Of a DNA stretch of 40,000 nucleotides, positions 7,801 to 16,218 are shown piece after piece. Origin of the DNA: Leucobacter celer subsp. astrifaciens. GTDB lineage: Bacteria > Actinomycetota > Actinomycetes > Actinomycetales > Microbacteriaceae. A model generated the notes under the pieces. The model searched no databases. It was not told the DNA's origin and saw nothing but the letters and a program-made list of their open reading frames with translations. Both the position numbers and the translations under genes were made by a program. The DNA lies in the NCBI RefSeq assembly GCF_001273835.1, contig NZ_JHEI01000142.1:1-40000 (forward strand), read 5' to 3'. How positions within the stretch are numbered: the first letter of the stretch is position 1; each line of letters begins with the position of its first letter.

Positions 7801-8774
7801 GGCAGCTCGCGGCCGAGTACCAGACGCTCACTGCCGACCAGCTCGAACGCGAATACCTCCCCGTCCTCGCGGACCTCGAGCTTGTGGATCCGCAGTCGCC
7901 GGACTCCCCGTACCTCGGGCCCGTGCTCGCGAACCTCCGCCGCCTGGAAGCCCGCGGCCGCAATGTCCCGTTCACGATCACGCAGTTGCTCCAGGCGCGG
8001 GAACTCGATGGTGCCCGTGACGTCCTCGCGGTCCTCCACTACCGCCTGAACACCCACCTGGAAGATCTACGCGAGCACGACGCCTACGCCCGGTACGCGC
8101 CACTCCTCAAATCGTTTGGCGTCGACCAGGACGAGGCCCGCTCGAACCTCAAGCTCGGGCGCATGCTCGCCGCTCTCGAGAATGCGGCGGAGATCCCGCT
8201 AGAGGACGCCGTGCGGGATGCGCTCGAGCGCATCGACCGGGGGAGTACTCGCGACGTCGCCGCGCGCCTCGCACACGTCCTCCGCACCCGGTACCGGATC
8301 GACCCCGACACTCTCGACGCCCCGCAAGGTCTCCGCACCGTCAGCAGTGCGCAGCACATCGCGGGTCTCATCGAGCCGGCCCCCGACTTCGGGGATCCCG
8401 ACTTCGCCCAGGCGCTGCGCGATCGCGAACTCGCGATCCAGCTCCGCGCCGAACTCCTCGTCGACCGCGCCATCGCAGACGAAGAACCGTGGATCGCAGC
8501 CCTCGGGGAACCGCTCGTTGGAGGTGAGGCAGAGTGGCGCCGGCGAGCGGTCACGGTTGCCTGCTACCGCGACCTCTACGGCGTCGATACCGACGAACCC
8601 CTCGGCCGAGAACACGCGCATGCTCGCAACCGCGAACGAGACCGACACATCGCCGCCGCATCCCTGCATACCACACCGGCCCGCGAGGCTGACTGGCAGT
8701 ACAGGGCGGAGAGCGCCGTGTCGTTCCCGGCGACGGCGCCCGACTGCTCAACCGTACCCGTCATCAGCCAGTGA
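4827..8774 (+). CDS. traA: MobF-family relaxase-helicase (TraA/TrwC type)
   Basis: A 1315-residue protein that would nick one strand at oriT, stay bound through a tyrosine and unwind the DNA during conjugative transfer. N-terminal relaxase domain: candidate catalytic tyrosines Y16 and Y36/Y37 (AAYYMANGTPPG), the FVFSPPKSVS motif at about 144-153, and the metal-binding triad H211, H222, H224 (FDHWDSREGDPQLHTH). A RecD-like superfamily 1 helicase follows: Walker A GPAGAGKT at 589-596, Walker B VDEAS around 668, the TTAHRSQGRT motif around 899 and VAMTRGK around 927. The remaining C-terminal 350 residues are helical and carry conserved REHAHARNRERDRH-like sequence. Length is normal and no key residue is missing, so it looks functional. 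GTG start; it closes the five-gene operon. A decayed relative of its C-terminus lies at 20174-20513. Confidence 0.95.
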   Translation: MLTVALIGASRDAWGYLLNTVADEHTIDRAEGKAAYYMANGTPPGSWAGAGIAALGLNPRDQVAERELVALFGEGVHPVTGARLGRKYTTVLPLEQRIQQKIQAAAADPANRDLTPAEFEALGDRIREEVTETPEKQSVAGFEFVFSPPKSVSSWWALADPELKDQIRQAHHAAIQATIEKLETDIVRTRTGADGVAQAHVLGISAALFDHWDSREGDPQLHTHMLVSNRVQGEDGRWRTIDSRWSLMPAVATAGAFYDGVLMDELSARFGVEWTVEEVLQEPDQYRAWLIEQERADTSAARQQFAIANGTGPGSVKWQIDGVPKALNDEYSTRSQAIRREKDRLIREYVERHGRQPSSRTIIKMRQQATLATRTAKKARSLRDLTQNWRHRARAHVGDSFLFADRLRDTAAERKDELPLWSFRHDDVDDDAARGAAEYVLHTLATTRSTWGRRNVETAALRVIAGWRFRSPEDRDLAVKRVVGLVISQAIPLTPKNRLHTPHRFRTADGEDMFHPESRDLFTTREVWDAEDRLLQSARSTGGACVEQAVVDQLIGAPTGSEQRLLSTDQAAAVENIATSGRLVDVLVGPAGAGKTTSLEKLLEIWEAQHGAGTVRGLAPTARAAEVLAESLGIRTENTAKWLHETARGTDTKDGFDYQLRPGELVIVDEASIAGTIALDELRDQAHQAGAKLLLVGDWAQLAAVDAGGAFGLLATDRQDVAELVNLHRFKADWEVDASKLLRLGKTAGLDPYIEHGRITNGLDESIVAEAVEAWKQDETTPNEKGDGALVSLLIAPTNDMVERLNGIARTWRIQQGHVDQTQEAVIASGVASPGDRIVTRQNARTLRTDHDRWVKNNDEWSVAGINPETGDIVAVAGEEYVTLPAEYCRDHVQLAYATTAHRSQGRTVDTAHTIVDSSATRETFYVAMTRGKLSNRAYVIVDENGDMGDPAALGMSRTWRETLDHVVMRKGGDIAAHDTLREEAERIGSIRQLAAEYQTLTADQLEREYLPVLADLELVDPQSPDSPYLGPVLANLRRLEARGRNVPFTITQLLQARELDGARDVLAVLHYRLNTHLEDLREHDAYARYAPLLKSFGVDQDEARSNLKLGRMLAALENAAEIPLEDAVRDALERIDRGSTRDVAARLAHVLRTRYRIDPDTLDAPQGLRTVSSAQHIAGLIEPAPDFGDPDFAQALRDRELAIQLRAELLVDRAIADEEPWIAALGEPLVGGEAEWRRRAVTVACYRDLYGVDTDEPLGREHAHARNRERDRHIAAASLHTTPAREADWQYRAESAVSFPATAPDCSTVPVISQ

Positions 8775-8795
8775 CGAGCGTGGGTGGCGACGAGA

Positions 8796-10163
8796 TCACA
8801 TCGAGAAGCCGTGACCGTGGCCTGAGTGGGTGGAAGGCCCAGCTGACGGACTGATTCCGGTGTTCCAGAGGCTCTCGCCCGGTGTTGCGGGGCGGCCGTC
8901 TGCGGTCCATCGAAGCGTCGAATCGGGTGGAGCCAGTTTCGAAGCGGTCACCGCCTCTGCAGTGTCCCAGCCGCCGGCCTTGTTGCTGCGCTCCGCGAGC
9001 GTGACCAAGTTCAGGTGCTCGTCTGAGACGTATGCTGCCTTGGCGCCGCGATGGTTCGTGGTGATGCTCACCACGCCCCCGGCCGCGAGCTCCTCTAGGG
9101 CGCGCTCCGCGGCGGGCCGCGATACCCCGTACTGTTCAGCGACCGACGCCACCGTCACGACGGGATGCGCCATCAAATCGCTCCGTACGTGCTCGACGGT
9201 CGAGCCTGCCCTCGGAACCGGCGGGAGTCCCTGCGACGCCCGCCAATCGTGGTGGCGGTCGCGTAGGAGCGTATCGAGCGCGTCGGCGTGCTCCTTCATC
9301 TGGATCGCATTCGCTGCAGCCCGGATCGCGGACCGGGAGAACTCCTGCACCCACTGGTCCACCTGCGGCGGGTCTTCCCTGAACACGGTCAGACCTGCGA
9401 TGTAGTGGTCCTTGTTCGTGGAGAACACGGTGCTGATGGGCAGCACGGCGCGTTCGGTGATGCCGTCGCGCTTCAAGATCGCGTGGATGAGCGCACGCCC
9501 GGTGCGACCGTTCCCGTCGACGAACGGGTGGATCGTCTCGAACTGGGCATGAGCGATCGCCGCCTTCAACAGTGGCGGATGCGCGCTCTCGTTCACGTAG
9601 GTGAGGAGATCCTCCATCAGCGGCACCACGTACCCCTCGGGCGGGGGCACAAACGCAGCTTGGAGGGGGCTGTATCCCGACCCGCCGATCCAGTTCTGCT
9701 CCTCCCGAAACCCGCGAGGGAGATCCGGTGCGATCGTCTGCTGCAACTCCACCAGGTCGTCGAGTTCAAGGCTCCATTTCTGCGCCACAACATCGATTGC
9801 GTACTCCATCGCACGCAGATTCTGGAGTACCGTGATCGCGTTCTCTTTCCCGCGGCCCAGAACGTCCGCCAAGGCCAGCTTTTTCGCGGAGATCACATGC
9901 CCCTCGATGAGCGACGACGCGATGCTTTCCGACCGCAGGAGCAGGTGATTCAGATACAGGCCGGACTCTCCGATGACACCGTCAACGCGGGTCACCGTGC
10001 TCTGTGCATCAGCGACCAGCGAGAACGCGCCAGGACTGATCGTTGGACCCCCCTGTCCGAGCCGGTCCGGCACGAACGCGAGGTAGGCCCCGCCTGCCCG
10101 ATCGCGGCGGGAGAGGCCGAATGTCGACGACGGAGCCCACTGACGCTCTATGTACTCACTCAT
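8796..10163 (-). CDS. Fic-domain protein (AMP-transferase type) with N-terminal inhibitory motif
   Basis: A 455-residue Fic family protein. ATG 10163 follows GGAGG by six bases, so the longer reading from 10190 is rejected. The catalytic motif HPFVDGNGRTGR (about residues 212-223) has every key residue: the base His, the acidic Asp, GNGR and the final Arg. An SSLIEG sequence at about 83-88 matches the (S/T)xxxE(G/N) inhibitory helix, which places it among the self-inhibited, class II type proteins. After the Fic core comes a helical part and a C-terminal winged-helix domain (about 325-395) that probably binds DNA. Such proteins AMPylate targets or themselves and often autoregulate. It stands alone, convergent with the relaxase, with direct repeats just upstream that suit autorepression. 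Confidence 0.93.
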   Translation of the reverse strand: MSEYIERQWAPSSTFGLSRRDRAGGAYLAFVPDRLGQGGPTISPGAFSLVADAQSTVTRVDGVIGESGLYLNHLLLRSESIASSLIEGHVISAKKLALADVLGRGKENAITVLQNLRAMEYAIDVVAQKWSLELDDLVELQQTIAPDLPRGFREEQNWIGGSGYSPLQAAFVPPPEGYVVPLMEDLLTYVNESAHPPLLKAAIAHAQFETIHPFVDGNGRTGRALIHAILKRDGITERAVLPISTVFSTNKDHYIAGLTVFREDPPQVDQWVQEFSRSAIRAAANAIQMKEHADALDTLLRDRHHDWRASQGLPPVPRAGSTVEHVRSDLMAHPVVTVASVAEQYGVSRPAAERALEELAAGGVVSITTNHRGAKAAYVSDEHLNLVTLAERSNKAGGWDTAEAVTASKLAPPDSTLRWTADGRPATPGESLWNTGISPSAGPSTHSGHGHGFSM

Positions 10164-10199
10164 CGCAGGCCTCCACAGCCTTGCCAACATGTCTCATAT

Positions 10200-10250
10200 T
10201 GCAACTTTACGGCCTTAACGTTGCAACTTGAGTTGATTGATGCAACTTTA
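10200..10250 (-). promoter_or_regulatory. Three TGCAACTT direct repeats upstream of the Fic gene
   Basis: TGCAACTTTA occurs at 10200-10209 and 10241-10250, and TGCAACTTGA at 10222-10231, in an A+T-rich stretch 37-87 bases before the Fic start. Steps of 22 and 19 bases put the sites roughly on one face of the helix. This is a good operator candidate for the winged-helix domain of the Fic protein itself. No clear -35/-10 pair could be fixed. Confidence 0.55.
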
Positions 10251-10301
10251 GTGACATGGCGGCGTTCTCGTGAGAGGTTGCGGGGCTGGGTGGACGCGAA
10301 C

Positions 10302-11063
10302 TTACAGCAGAGGGGGTCTCAAGCTTCCGGCGGCGCGTTGCAGAACCTGCACGGCGTGGGTGACGAATTCGCTGTCAAACCGTGCCTCGTCGCCGTACGT
10401 TGAAAAGGCTGCGGTGACCTGACCGGTGGCGTTGAAGATAGGCACGCCGATCGCAGTGTTGCCGTCTACGCGCTCTCCGTGCAGCATGGAGTACCCGCGC
10501 TCGCGTGTGAGCTCAAGGTCGGCGCGCAGTTCGTCTGCGTGCGTGATTGTGTGCTCGGTGTAGCGGCGATAGGGCTCGGGTCCGAGGTCGTTCCAGTCGA
10601 TTGCGCCGAATGCCAGAAATACTTTGCCGAGCACGCAGGCGTGCGGTGGTCCGCCGAGCACCTCGGTCTCGGTGCTGGTGTGCTCTCGGTCGCCGATGTA
10701 CCGCAGGAGGACGAATGCTTTGCCGTCCGTAGGGATGCCGAAGCTGGTGCCCTCGCCGAGCGTTTCGCGAATTCCTGCGAGTGCGTGCGCCGCGCGCGAA
10801 TTAGCGAAGCGCGAGATGGCCACTCGGCCGATCACGGCGGCACCGAGGCTGAGTCGGTAGCTCGTGTCAGTGAGCGACTGTTCGAGCATGCCCTCGTCAA
10901 CGAGGGTGCGGACGAGTCGGTGCACCGTGCTCTGACCTAGACCGGTGCGTTCCGCGAGGGAGCTGATGCGGTGAGTATTGCCGTCTTGGAACTGGCGCAG
11001 GATGCCCAGGGCACGTGCCACGGACTGAATGCCGCCGCGCGTGCCGCCCTCTGCTGTGCTCAC
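10302..11063 (-). CDS. IclR-family transcriptional regulator
   Basis: A 253-residue regulator starting at GTG 11063, after GGAAGG. Residues about 14-70 form the IclR winged helix-turn-helix (SVARALGILRQF, then LAERTGLGQSTVHRLVRTL). Residues about 85-250 form the effector-binding domain, with IclR hallmarks such as HACVLGKVFLAF and ERVDGNTAIGVPIF. IclR proteins control nearby catabolic or uptake operons, mostly as repressors released by a pathway compound. It diverges from the transporter/monooxygenase operon at 11266 across a 202-base gap holding a perfect inverted repeat, so it very probably controls that operon. The ligand cannot be read from the sequence. Confidence 0.94.
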   Translation of the reverse strand: MSTAEGGTRGGIQSVARALGILRQFQDGNTHRISSLAERTGLGQSTVHRLVRTLVDEGMLEQSLTDTSYRLSLGAAVIGRVAISRFANSRAAHALAGIRETLGEGTSFGIPTDGKAFVLLRYIGDREHTSTETEVLGGPPHACVLGKVFLAFGAIDWNDLGPEPYRRYTEHTITHADELRADLELTRERGYSMLHGERVDGNTAIGVPIFNATGQVTAAFSTYGDEARFDSEFVTHAVQVLQRAAGSLRPPLL

Positions 11064-11193
11064 GTGATCCTTCCTTTGGGCGAGTGTCCGTATTGACAGT
11101 AGCGCGACGGGCGACTCTCTGGGGCCCAGTGGCCGAGTGTGGCGAAGATTTCATGCCAAATTGCTGTGTTGCGGAATGCTACAAGCAAAAATT

Positions 11194-11214
11194 CCCTTAT
11201 ATGGATTATAAGGG
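11194..11214. promoter_or_regulatory. Inverted repeat operator candidate in the IclR/transporter intergenic region
   Basis: Perfect 8-bp arms CCCTTATA (11194-11201) and TATAAGGG (11207-11214) with a 5-base spacer lie about 52 bases before the lipoprotein gene. This is the usual size and place for an IclR-type site. A second symmetrical motif, TCGCGA repeated at 11229-11234 and 11238-11243, lies just downstream. Which one the regulator binds is inference. Confidence 0.6.
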
Positions 11215-11265
11215 TACATTATGCCGCATCGCGAGATTCGCGACCCTTGACGGAAAGAACGGCAC

Positions 11266-12882
11266 ATGACCACTTCTAGGCCATCGACGCGCATCGTGTT
11301 CGCTGCCGCAGCGTTCGCCGCTGCTGCGCTCGCACTCACGTCTTGCGCGTCGTCCAGCGGCGCCGCGCCGTCCGCTGCCGCGGACGCGCTCCGCGTCGAT
11401 ATTGCGACGCCCCCAGCCTCTCTCGACCCCGCGGCCGTGTGCTCGATCGAGGATCTCGGCCTGCTCTCGGACGTCTACCCGACGCTCACGCAGTACGCCG
11501 TCACCGACGACACGGCTGGAACGGAGCAGGTGCTGAGCTCGACCGAGGTCGAGGGGAATCTCGCCGAGTCGTGGACGGTCTCGGACGACGGACTCACCTA
11601 CACCTTCAAACTGCGGGATGCGAAGTTCGCGAGCGGCAATCCGATCACGTCCGAGGTTGTGAAGTGGTCGTGGGAGCGCGCCATCGCGCTTGGCTCCTGC
11701 GGGGCGAGCTTCAGCAAGGGCGGAAGCGCCTCCGACCTGGTATCGATCGACACCCCCGATGACCACACCGTGGTGACGACGCTGGGCGCCCGGAACCCGG
11801 ACTACTTGCTCGCACTCACCTCGTCGGGAGCGGCGATCGTCGACCAGCAGGCCATCGAGGCCGCGGCCGATACCGTCGACGCTCAGAACGAGTGGCTGGC
11901 GAGTCATTTCGCCGGTGGCGCGGCTTACAACGTCGATGCGTACGAGCCCGGGAGCACACTCACGCTGTCGGCGAACTCGAACTGGTGGGGTGCGAAGCCG
12001 AAGGCGGCGAAGGTCGATGTCAGCTTTGTGAGCGACGACGCGGCGCTGCTGCTGCGCGCGCGCAACGGCGAGGCGGACGTCACGCTCGGACTGACGAAGC
12101 AGTCCGTTGCGAGCCTCAAGGGCAACGACGCAGTCTCGATCATCGGCCACCCAGCAGCGGCATGGCAGATCATCGGGCTTCCGAATCAGGTGGCCCCCTT
12201 CGACAATGCGAAATTCCGTGAGGCGCTGACCTACGCGACACCGCAGCAGGGCCTGGTCGATCAGGTCGCCAAGGGCTACGGCGAGGCCTACTACGGGCCG
12301 TTCTCACCGGCGTTCCGGGCCTACAACGAATCGCTGTCGAAGCCGCGCGAGTACGATCTCGCGAAGGCGAAGGAACTGATCGCCGAATCGGGTGCGCAGC
12401 TCCCGGTGAAGATCGATGCCTACGTCCGAGAGGGCGTCAACGACCAGAAGCAGATCGCGACGATCGTGCAGGATTCCTGGAAGCAGCTCGGAGTCGAACT
12501 GAATGTGGTGGAGCTGTCGGCGGCCGAGTACCAGAATGCGGCCGGCGCGGAGAAGAAGGAGTGGGTCATCATCCGCTTCGACGGACCCTCGGTCGTGACA
12601 CCGAGCTGGCTGGCCTCGTACGACATTCGTTGCGGCCAGCTCTACAACCAGAGCAACTACTGCAACCCGAAAGTCGACCAGCTCATCACCGACGCGGCCT
12701 CCGCGACGACTGACGAGGAACGGCAGCAGTACTGGGATCAGGTGACCGAGCTCTGGAACGCCGCTTCCCCGCGCGCCATCGCCTACGCGCAGGACTTCAC
12801 CGCGGTCCTCGGCACCGGCGTCGACTCGTACGTCTACGGCCAGAACAACATCCCATTCCACCTGTGGAGCACGTCTTCATGA
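11266..12882 (+). CDS. ABC importer solute-binding lipoprotein, oligopeptide/nickel (SBP_bac_5) family
   Basis: A 538-residue lipoprotein that captures substrate outside the membrane for the importer encoded downstream. ATG 11266 follows a GGAAAG site. The signal sequence ends in the lipobox LTSC with Cys27 as the lipidation site. The mature part has family 5 features: an early ...DPAAVCSIEDLGLLSDVY segment, LAESWTVSDDGLTYTFKLRD and the long two-lobe fold. Family members bind peptides, nickel chelates, heme, sugars or aminopolycarboxylates, so substrate cannot be assigned by family. Two flavin monooxygenase genes in the same operon argue for a small organic molecule that is oxidised after uptake. 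The stop overlaps the next start as ATGA. Confidence 0.93.
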   Translation: MTTSRPSTRIVFAAAAFAAAALALTSCASSSGAAPSAAADALRVDIATPPASLDPAAVCSIEDLGLLSDVYPTLTQYAVTDDTAGTEQVLSSTEVEGNLAESWTVSDDGLTYTFKLRDAKFASGNPITSEVVKWSWERAIALGSCGASFSKGGSASDLVSIDTPDDHTVVTTLGARNPDYLLALTSSGAAIVDQQAIEAAADTVDAQNEWLASHFAGGAAYNVDAYEPGSTLTLSANSNWWGAKPKAAKVDVSFVSDDAALLLRARNGEADVTLGLTKQSVASLKGNDAVSIIGHPAAAWQIIGLPNQVAPFDNAKFREALTYATPQQGLVDQVAKGYGEAYYGPFSPAFRAYNESLSKPREYDLAKAKELIAESGAQLPVKIDAYVREGVNDQKQIATIVQDSWKQLGVELNVVELSAAEYQNAAGAEKKEWVIIRFDGPSVVTPSWLASYDIRCGQLYNQSNYCNPKVDQLITDAASATTDEERQQYWDQVTELWNAASPRAIAYAQDFTAVLGTGVDSYVYGQNNIPFHLWSTSS

Positions 12883-13808
12883 CGAGTACTGCCGGAGCAC
12901 TGCGGGAGCTGACGGTCGCCGTCCGCTCGCGCAGGCTCCTGCTCCCGCTCGGCATCCTGACAGTCCTCGCCGGAGCTGCCGTCGTCGGTCCGTGGCTCTG
13001 GCCGCACGATCCTCTCGCGACGAATCTGTCGGAGAGTCTGCTGCAGCCATCGGCGGCCCATCCCATGGGGACCGATGCCAGTGGACGCGACGTCCTGGCG
13101 CGATTCCTCGCGGGGGCGCGCATCTCGCTGTTCGCCGGAGTCGTGGTTGCCGTGGTCTCGGGTCTCATCGGTACGGTGCTCGGCGTCGTATCAGCGCGCA
13201 GCGGCGTCATCGTCGATAACGTGCTGATGCGACTGCTCGATATCGTGCTCGCGTTCCCTCAGCTCATCCTCGCGATGGCAATCGCGATCGCACTGGGTCG
13301 CGGAGTGCCGGCGGCGATCGTCGGTGCGGCGCTCGGGTGCATCCCGGTGACCGCGCGACTCGTGCGTTCCGAGCTGCTTCAAATCTCTCAACTGCCGTTC
13401 GTCACGGCGGCTGAGACCTCCGCGCTTCCGCGGTGGCGGATCGTGCTGCACCATCTCCTTCCGCACGCTCGGCCCACGCTGGTCGTTCAATCGGCTGCCG
13501 TCTTCGGATCCACCATTATCACCCTGGCAGCGCTCGGCTTCGTCGGTCTCGGTGCCCAAGTGCCGCTCCCGGAATGGGGGTCCATGATCGCCGAGGGGCT
13601 GCAGTACTCATTGACCGGGGCCTGGTGGATCGTCGTGTTCCCGGGGATCGGACTCTTCCTCGCCGTGGCGGGGGCCAACATCCTCGCGGATCGGATCTCG
13701 GCTCACGGCGATGCGGCGGCTACTGGGAACACCCCTGAACGCGGCGCAGTGCGTGGCACGGGGGACGTTTCTGGTGTGATGGATACCGAGGATGGAGCGC
13801 GACGATGA
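12879..13808 (+). CDS. ABC importer permease, DppC/OppC type
   Basis: A 309-residue inner-membrane permease. ATG 12879 overlaps the previous stop (ATGA); an upstream in-frame GTG at 12864 lies inside the lipoprotein gene. One N-terminal membrane segment (about residues 22-40) is followed by the DppC-type periplasmic motif HPMGTDASGRDVLAR and then about five membrane segments. The cytoplasmic EAA loop, which docks the ATPase, reads FVTAAETSALPRWRIVLHHLLP-like around residues 175-198. It pairs with the DppB-type permease from the next gene. The order permease C before permease B is the reverse of most Dpp/Opp operons. Confidence 0.92.
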   Translation: MTSTAGALRELTVAVRSRRLLLPLGILTVLAGAAVVGPWLWPHDPLATNLSESLLQPSAAHPMGTDASGRDVLARFLAGARISLFAGVVVAVVSGLIGTVLGVVSARSGVIVDNVLMRLLDIVLAFPQLILAMAIAIALGRGVPAAIVGAALGCIPVTARLVRSELLQISQLPFVTAAETSALPRWRIVLHHLLPHARPTLVVQSAAVFGSTIITLAALGFVGLGAQVPLPEWGSMIAEGLQYSLTGAWWIVVFPGIGLFLAVAGANILADRISAHGDAAATGNTPERGAVRGTGDVSGVMDTEDGARR

Positions 13809-14851
13809 AGGCCGCCGTTTCGCGCATTGCGACTGGGCTGAGCGCCATCGTCGGCGCATCACTCCTCGCGTTCTTCCTCCTGCGCGTCGCCCCGGGCGAT
13901 CCCGTAGCGCTCGTGCTCGGTCCGTTCGCGACGGACGAGGCGAAAGCCGCACTTCGCGAGCAGATGGGGCTCGACCTCCCGGTCTGGACGCAGTACATCC
14001 GCTACATCGGCGGTATCTTCCGCGGGGACTGGGGCTATTCCTACACGCTCGGCGTCGAGGTGCGGACGCTGTTCGCAGACCGCCTACCCGCCTCGATCGA
14101 GCTCGCGCTGGCCGCGTCGCTGTTTGCAGTGGTCTTTGCAGGCCTGACGGCAGTGCTGCAGGTGATGTCGCGGCGCCGGTGGGTGCAGCGAACCATCGAC
14201 GCCGTGAACCTCGTCGGGCTCAGCCTGCCCCAGTTCTGGCTCGCGCTGCTGCTCATCGTCGGTTTCGCCGAGGTGCTCGGCTGGCTGCCCGGATCGAGCG
14301 GACGCCTGTCGACCGGCGTGCTGGAACCCCCGCACGTCACGGGGCTCTTCAGCGTGGATGCGATCCTCGCGGGCGACTGGACCGCGTTCGCGGACGCCAC
14401 CGCCCATCTGGTGCTGCCCGCGATCGCGCTCGGTCTGTACTCAATGGCGTTCCTCTCACGCGTCTTCGCAGCGAACCTGCGGGTGGCGGCCGGGCGCCCG
14501 TTCGTCGACATCGCCATCGCGCGCGGGCTCACCCGGCGTCACGCGATCCTGCGCCATGCCGCTCCGAACGCCGCGATCACCTCGCTCACCGCCGCGGGAA
14601 TCCTCGTCGGATTGCTGATGACCGGCGGCGTGCTCGTCGAAGGAATCTTCTCGTGGCCCGGAATCGGGGCCTCTGTGACGTCGGGAATTCAGTCGCAGGA
14701 CTTCTCGACGGTTCAGGCCTATGTCCTGTTCAGCGCCGTCGTCTTCGTGATCATCAACCTCGCCATCGAGCTCATCATCCTGCGCATCGACCCGCGCGTT
14801 CGCGATTCCGCCGCACTACAAACCACCACATCATCGAAGGACGCCTTATGA
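13805..14851 (+). CDS. ABC importer permease, DppB/OppB type
   Basis: A 348-residue permease starting at ATG 13805 in an ATGA overlap. It has the family N-terminus (membrane helix, then RVAPGDPVALVLG and LREQMGLDLPVWTQY), a periplasmic loop, and five further membrane segments. The EAA loop is FVDIAIARGLTRRHAILRHA around residues 235-255, and the closing GVLVEGIFSWPGIG motif is typical of DppB. Together with the upstream DppC homologue it forms the channel. A very long open frame on the same strand beginning at 13792 overlaps it but is a shadow until the true monooxygenase start at 14848. Confidence 0.92.
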   Translation: MKAAVSRIATGLSAIVGASLLAFFLLRVAPGDPVALVLGPFATDEAKAALREQMGLDLPVWTQYIRYIGGIFRGDWGYSYTLGVEVRTLFADRLPASIELALAASLFAVVFAGLTAVLQVMSRRRWVQRTIDAVNLVGLSLPQFWLALLLIVGFAEVLGWLPGSSGRLSTGVLEPPHVTGLFSVDAILAGDWTAFADATAHLVLPAIALGLYSMAFLSRVFAANLRVAAGRPFVDIAIARGLTRRHAILRHAAPNAAITSLTAAGILVGLLMTGGVLVEGIFSWPGIGASVTSGIQSQDFSTVQAYVLFSAVVFVIINLAIELIILRIDPRVRDSAALQTTTSSKDAL

Positions 14852-16218
14852 CCCGCTCCCGACTGCTCTTCAACGGCTTCACCCAGCTCGTTCCCTCGCA
14901 TCTCACGCACGGACTCTGGCGATCCCCATGGGGCCGCACGCACAACTTCAACGATCTCGACACCTGGATCGATATCGCGCGCACTCTGGAGGACGCCAAG
15001 TTCGACGGTCTTTTCTTCGCGGACCACCTCGGAATCGGTGGGAAATACGCCGATAGCTATGATATTCACGTCCAACAAGGCATCTGCTTCCCCGACAACG
15101 ACGCGGTGGTGCTCGCCTCCGCGCTGATCGCCGTGACCTCGAACCTGTCACTGAGCTTCACCAGTTCACTGATCCAGAACCACCCGTTCGAGTTCGCGCG
15201 GCTCGCGTCGACCGTGGATCACCTGTCGAAGGGGCGCGCGGGATGGAACATCGTCACGTCGGCGCTTGAGAACTCCTACAAGAATGTAGGGTTCGCCGAG
15301 ATCCCGACGCACGCCGAACGGTACGCGCGCGCGGACGAGTTCCTCGACGTGGTCTACAAGCTGTGGGAGGGGTCCTGGGCAGATGACGCCGTGCAGCGGG
15401 ATATCGAGCGCGGTGTCTACGCCGACCCGGGCAAGGTGTTCAAGATCAACCACAGCGGTCCGCTCTACAGCGTCGAGGGTCCGCACCTGTCCGAGCCGTC
15501 GCCGCAGAAGGTGCCGTTCCTGTACACCGCAGGCATGTCCGAGTCGGCTCACCGTCTCGCGGCGAAGCACGCCGAGGGCCTGCTCATCAACGCCAACGGT
15601 CCCGAGAAGGGCGCCAGTGTTGTTGCGCGTATCGGCACCTACCTCGCGGAGTACGGGCGCGAGCGCGGCGATTTGAAGATCTTCCAGAACCTGAAGTTCG
15701 TCGTCGGGAGCACGGAGGAGGAAGCGCAGCGCAAGTACGAAGAGCTGTTGAGCTGGGTGCACCCCGCGGGCGCTGCCGCTCAAGCCGGCGGTGTGCTGGG
15801 ATTCGACCTCGGAAAGTACGACCCGGACGAGCCCCTCGACGTCGAGCAGGCGTCGGGCTTCCTGGGAACGTTCGGTGCAGCTGCCTTTGCGCCCGGCCAA
15901 ACGCACACCACCATCAACAAAATCCTGTCGCAGTCGGGCACCGCCCCGATCGTGGGCACCCCCGAGCAGATCGCCGACGAGATCGAAGCCTGGGCCGACG
16001 CCGGCGTCGACGGCATCAACGTCGCCGACTACCTGTTCCACGGCTCGTTCCATGATTTCACGGACCAGGTCACGCCTATTCTGCAAGACCGCGGACTGGC
16101 CCAGCGCGAGTACGCCCCGGGAACGTTCCGAGACAAAGCGTTCGGCGCGGGACCTCACCTCAACAAGCGGCACCCTGCAGCGGCCTACCGCGGAGCGTTC
16201 ACGGAGAACCTGCACTGA
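14848..16218 (+). CDS. Flavin-dependent monooxygenase, NtaA/SnaA/DszA (luciferase-like) family
   Basis: A 456-residue cytoplasmic enzyme. ATG 14848 overlaps the permease stop (ATGA). Family features: NFNDLDTWIDIARTLEDAKF near the N-terminus, FFADHLG, the LSKGRAGWNIVTS segment around residues 125-137, and the long C-terminal insert absent from short luciferase-like proteins. Members use reduced FMN supplied by a separate reductase to oxidise substrates such as nitrilotriacetate, EDTA, dibenzothiophene sulfone or pristinamycin precursors. It sits inside an importer operon, between the permease and ATPase genes, so it probably acts on the imported substrate. No flavin reductase gene is seen in the window, so FMNH2 would come from elsewhere. 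The substrate is unknown. Confidence 0.9.
   Translation: MTRSRLLFNGFTQLVPSHLTHGLWRSPWGRTHNFNDLDTWIDIARTLEDAKFDGLFFADHLGIGGKYADSYDIHVQQGICFPDNDAVVLASALIAVTSNLSLSFTSSLIQNHPFEFARLASTVDHLSKGRAGWNIVTSALENSYKNVGFAEIPTHAERYARADEFLDVVYKLWEGSWADDAVQRDIERGVYADPGKVFKINHSGPLYSVEGPHLSEPSPQKVPFLYTAGMSESAHRLAAKHAEGLLINANGPEKGASVVARIGTYLAEYGRERGDLKIFQNLKFVVGSTEEEAQRKYEELLSWVHPAGAAAQAGGVLGFDLGKYDPDEPLDVEQASGFLGTFGAAAFAPGQTHTTINKILSQSGTAPIVGTPEQIADEIEAWADAGVDGINVADYLFHGSFHDFTDQVTPILQDRGLAQREYAPGTFRDKAFGAGPHLNKRHPAAAYRGAFTENLH

Noticed and set aside
13792..14847. Long N-terminal extension of the first monooxygenase
   Set aside because: The stretch is an Arg-rich shadow of the DppB-type permease; the true start is ATG 14848 in an ATGA overlap.
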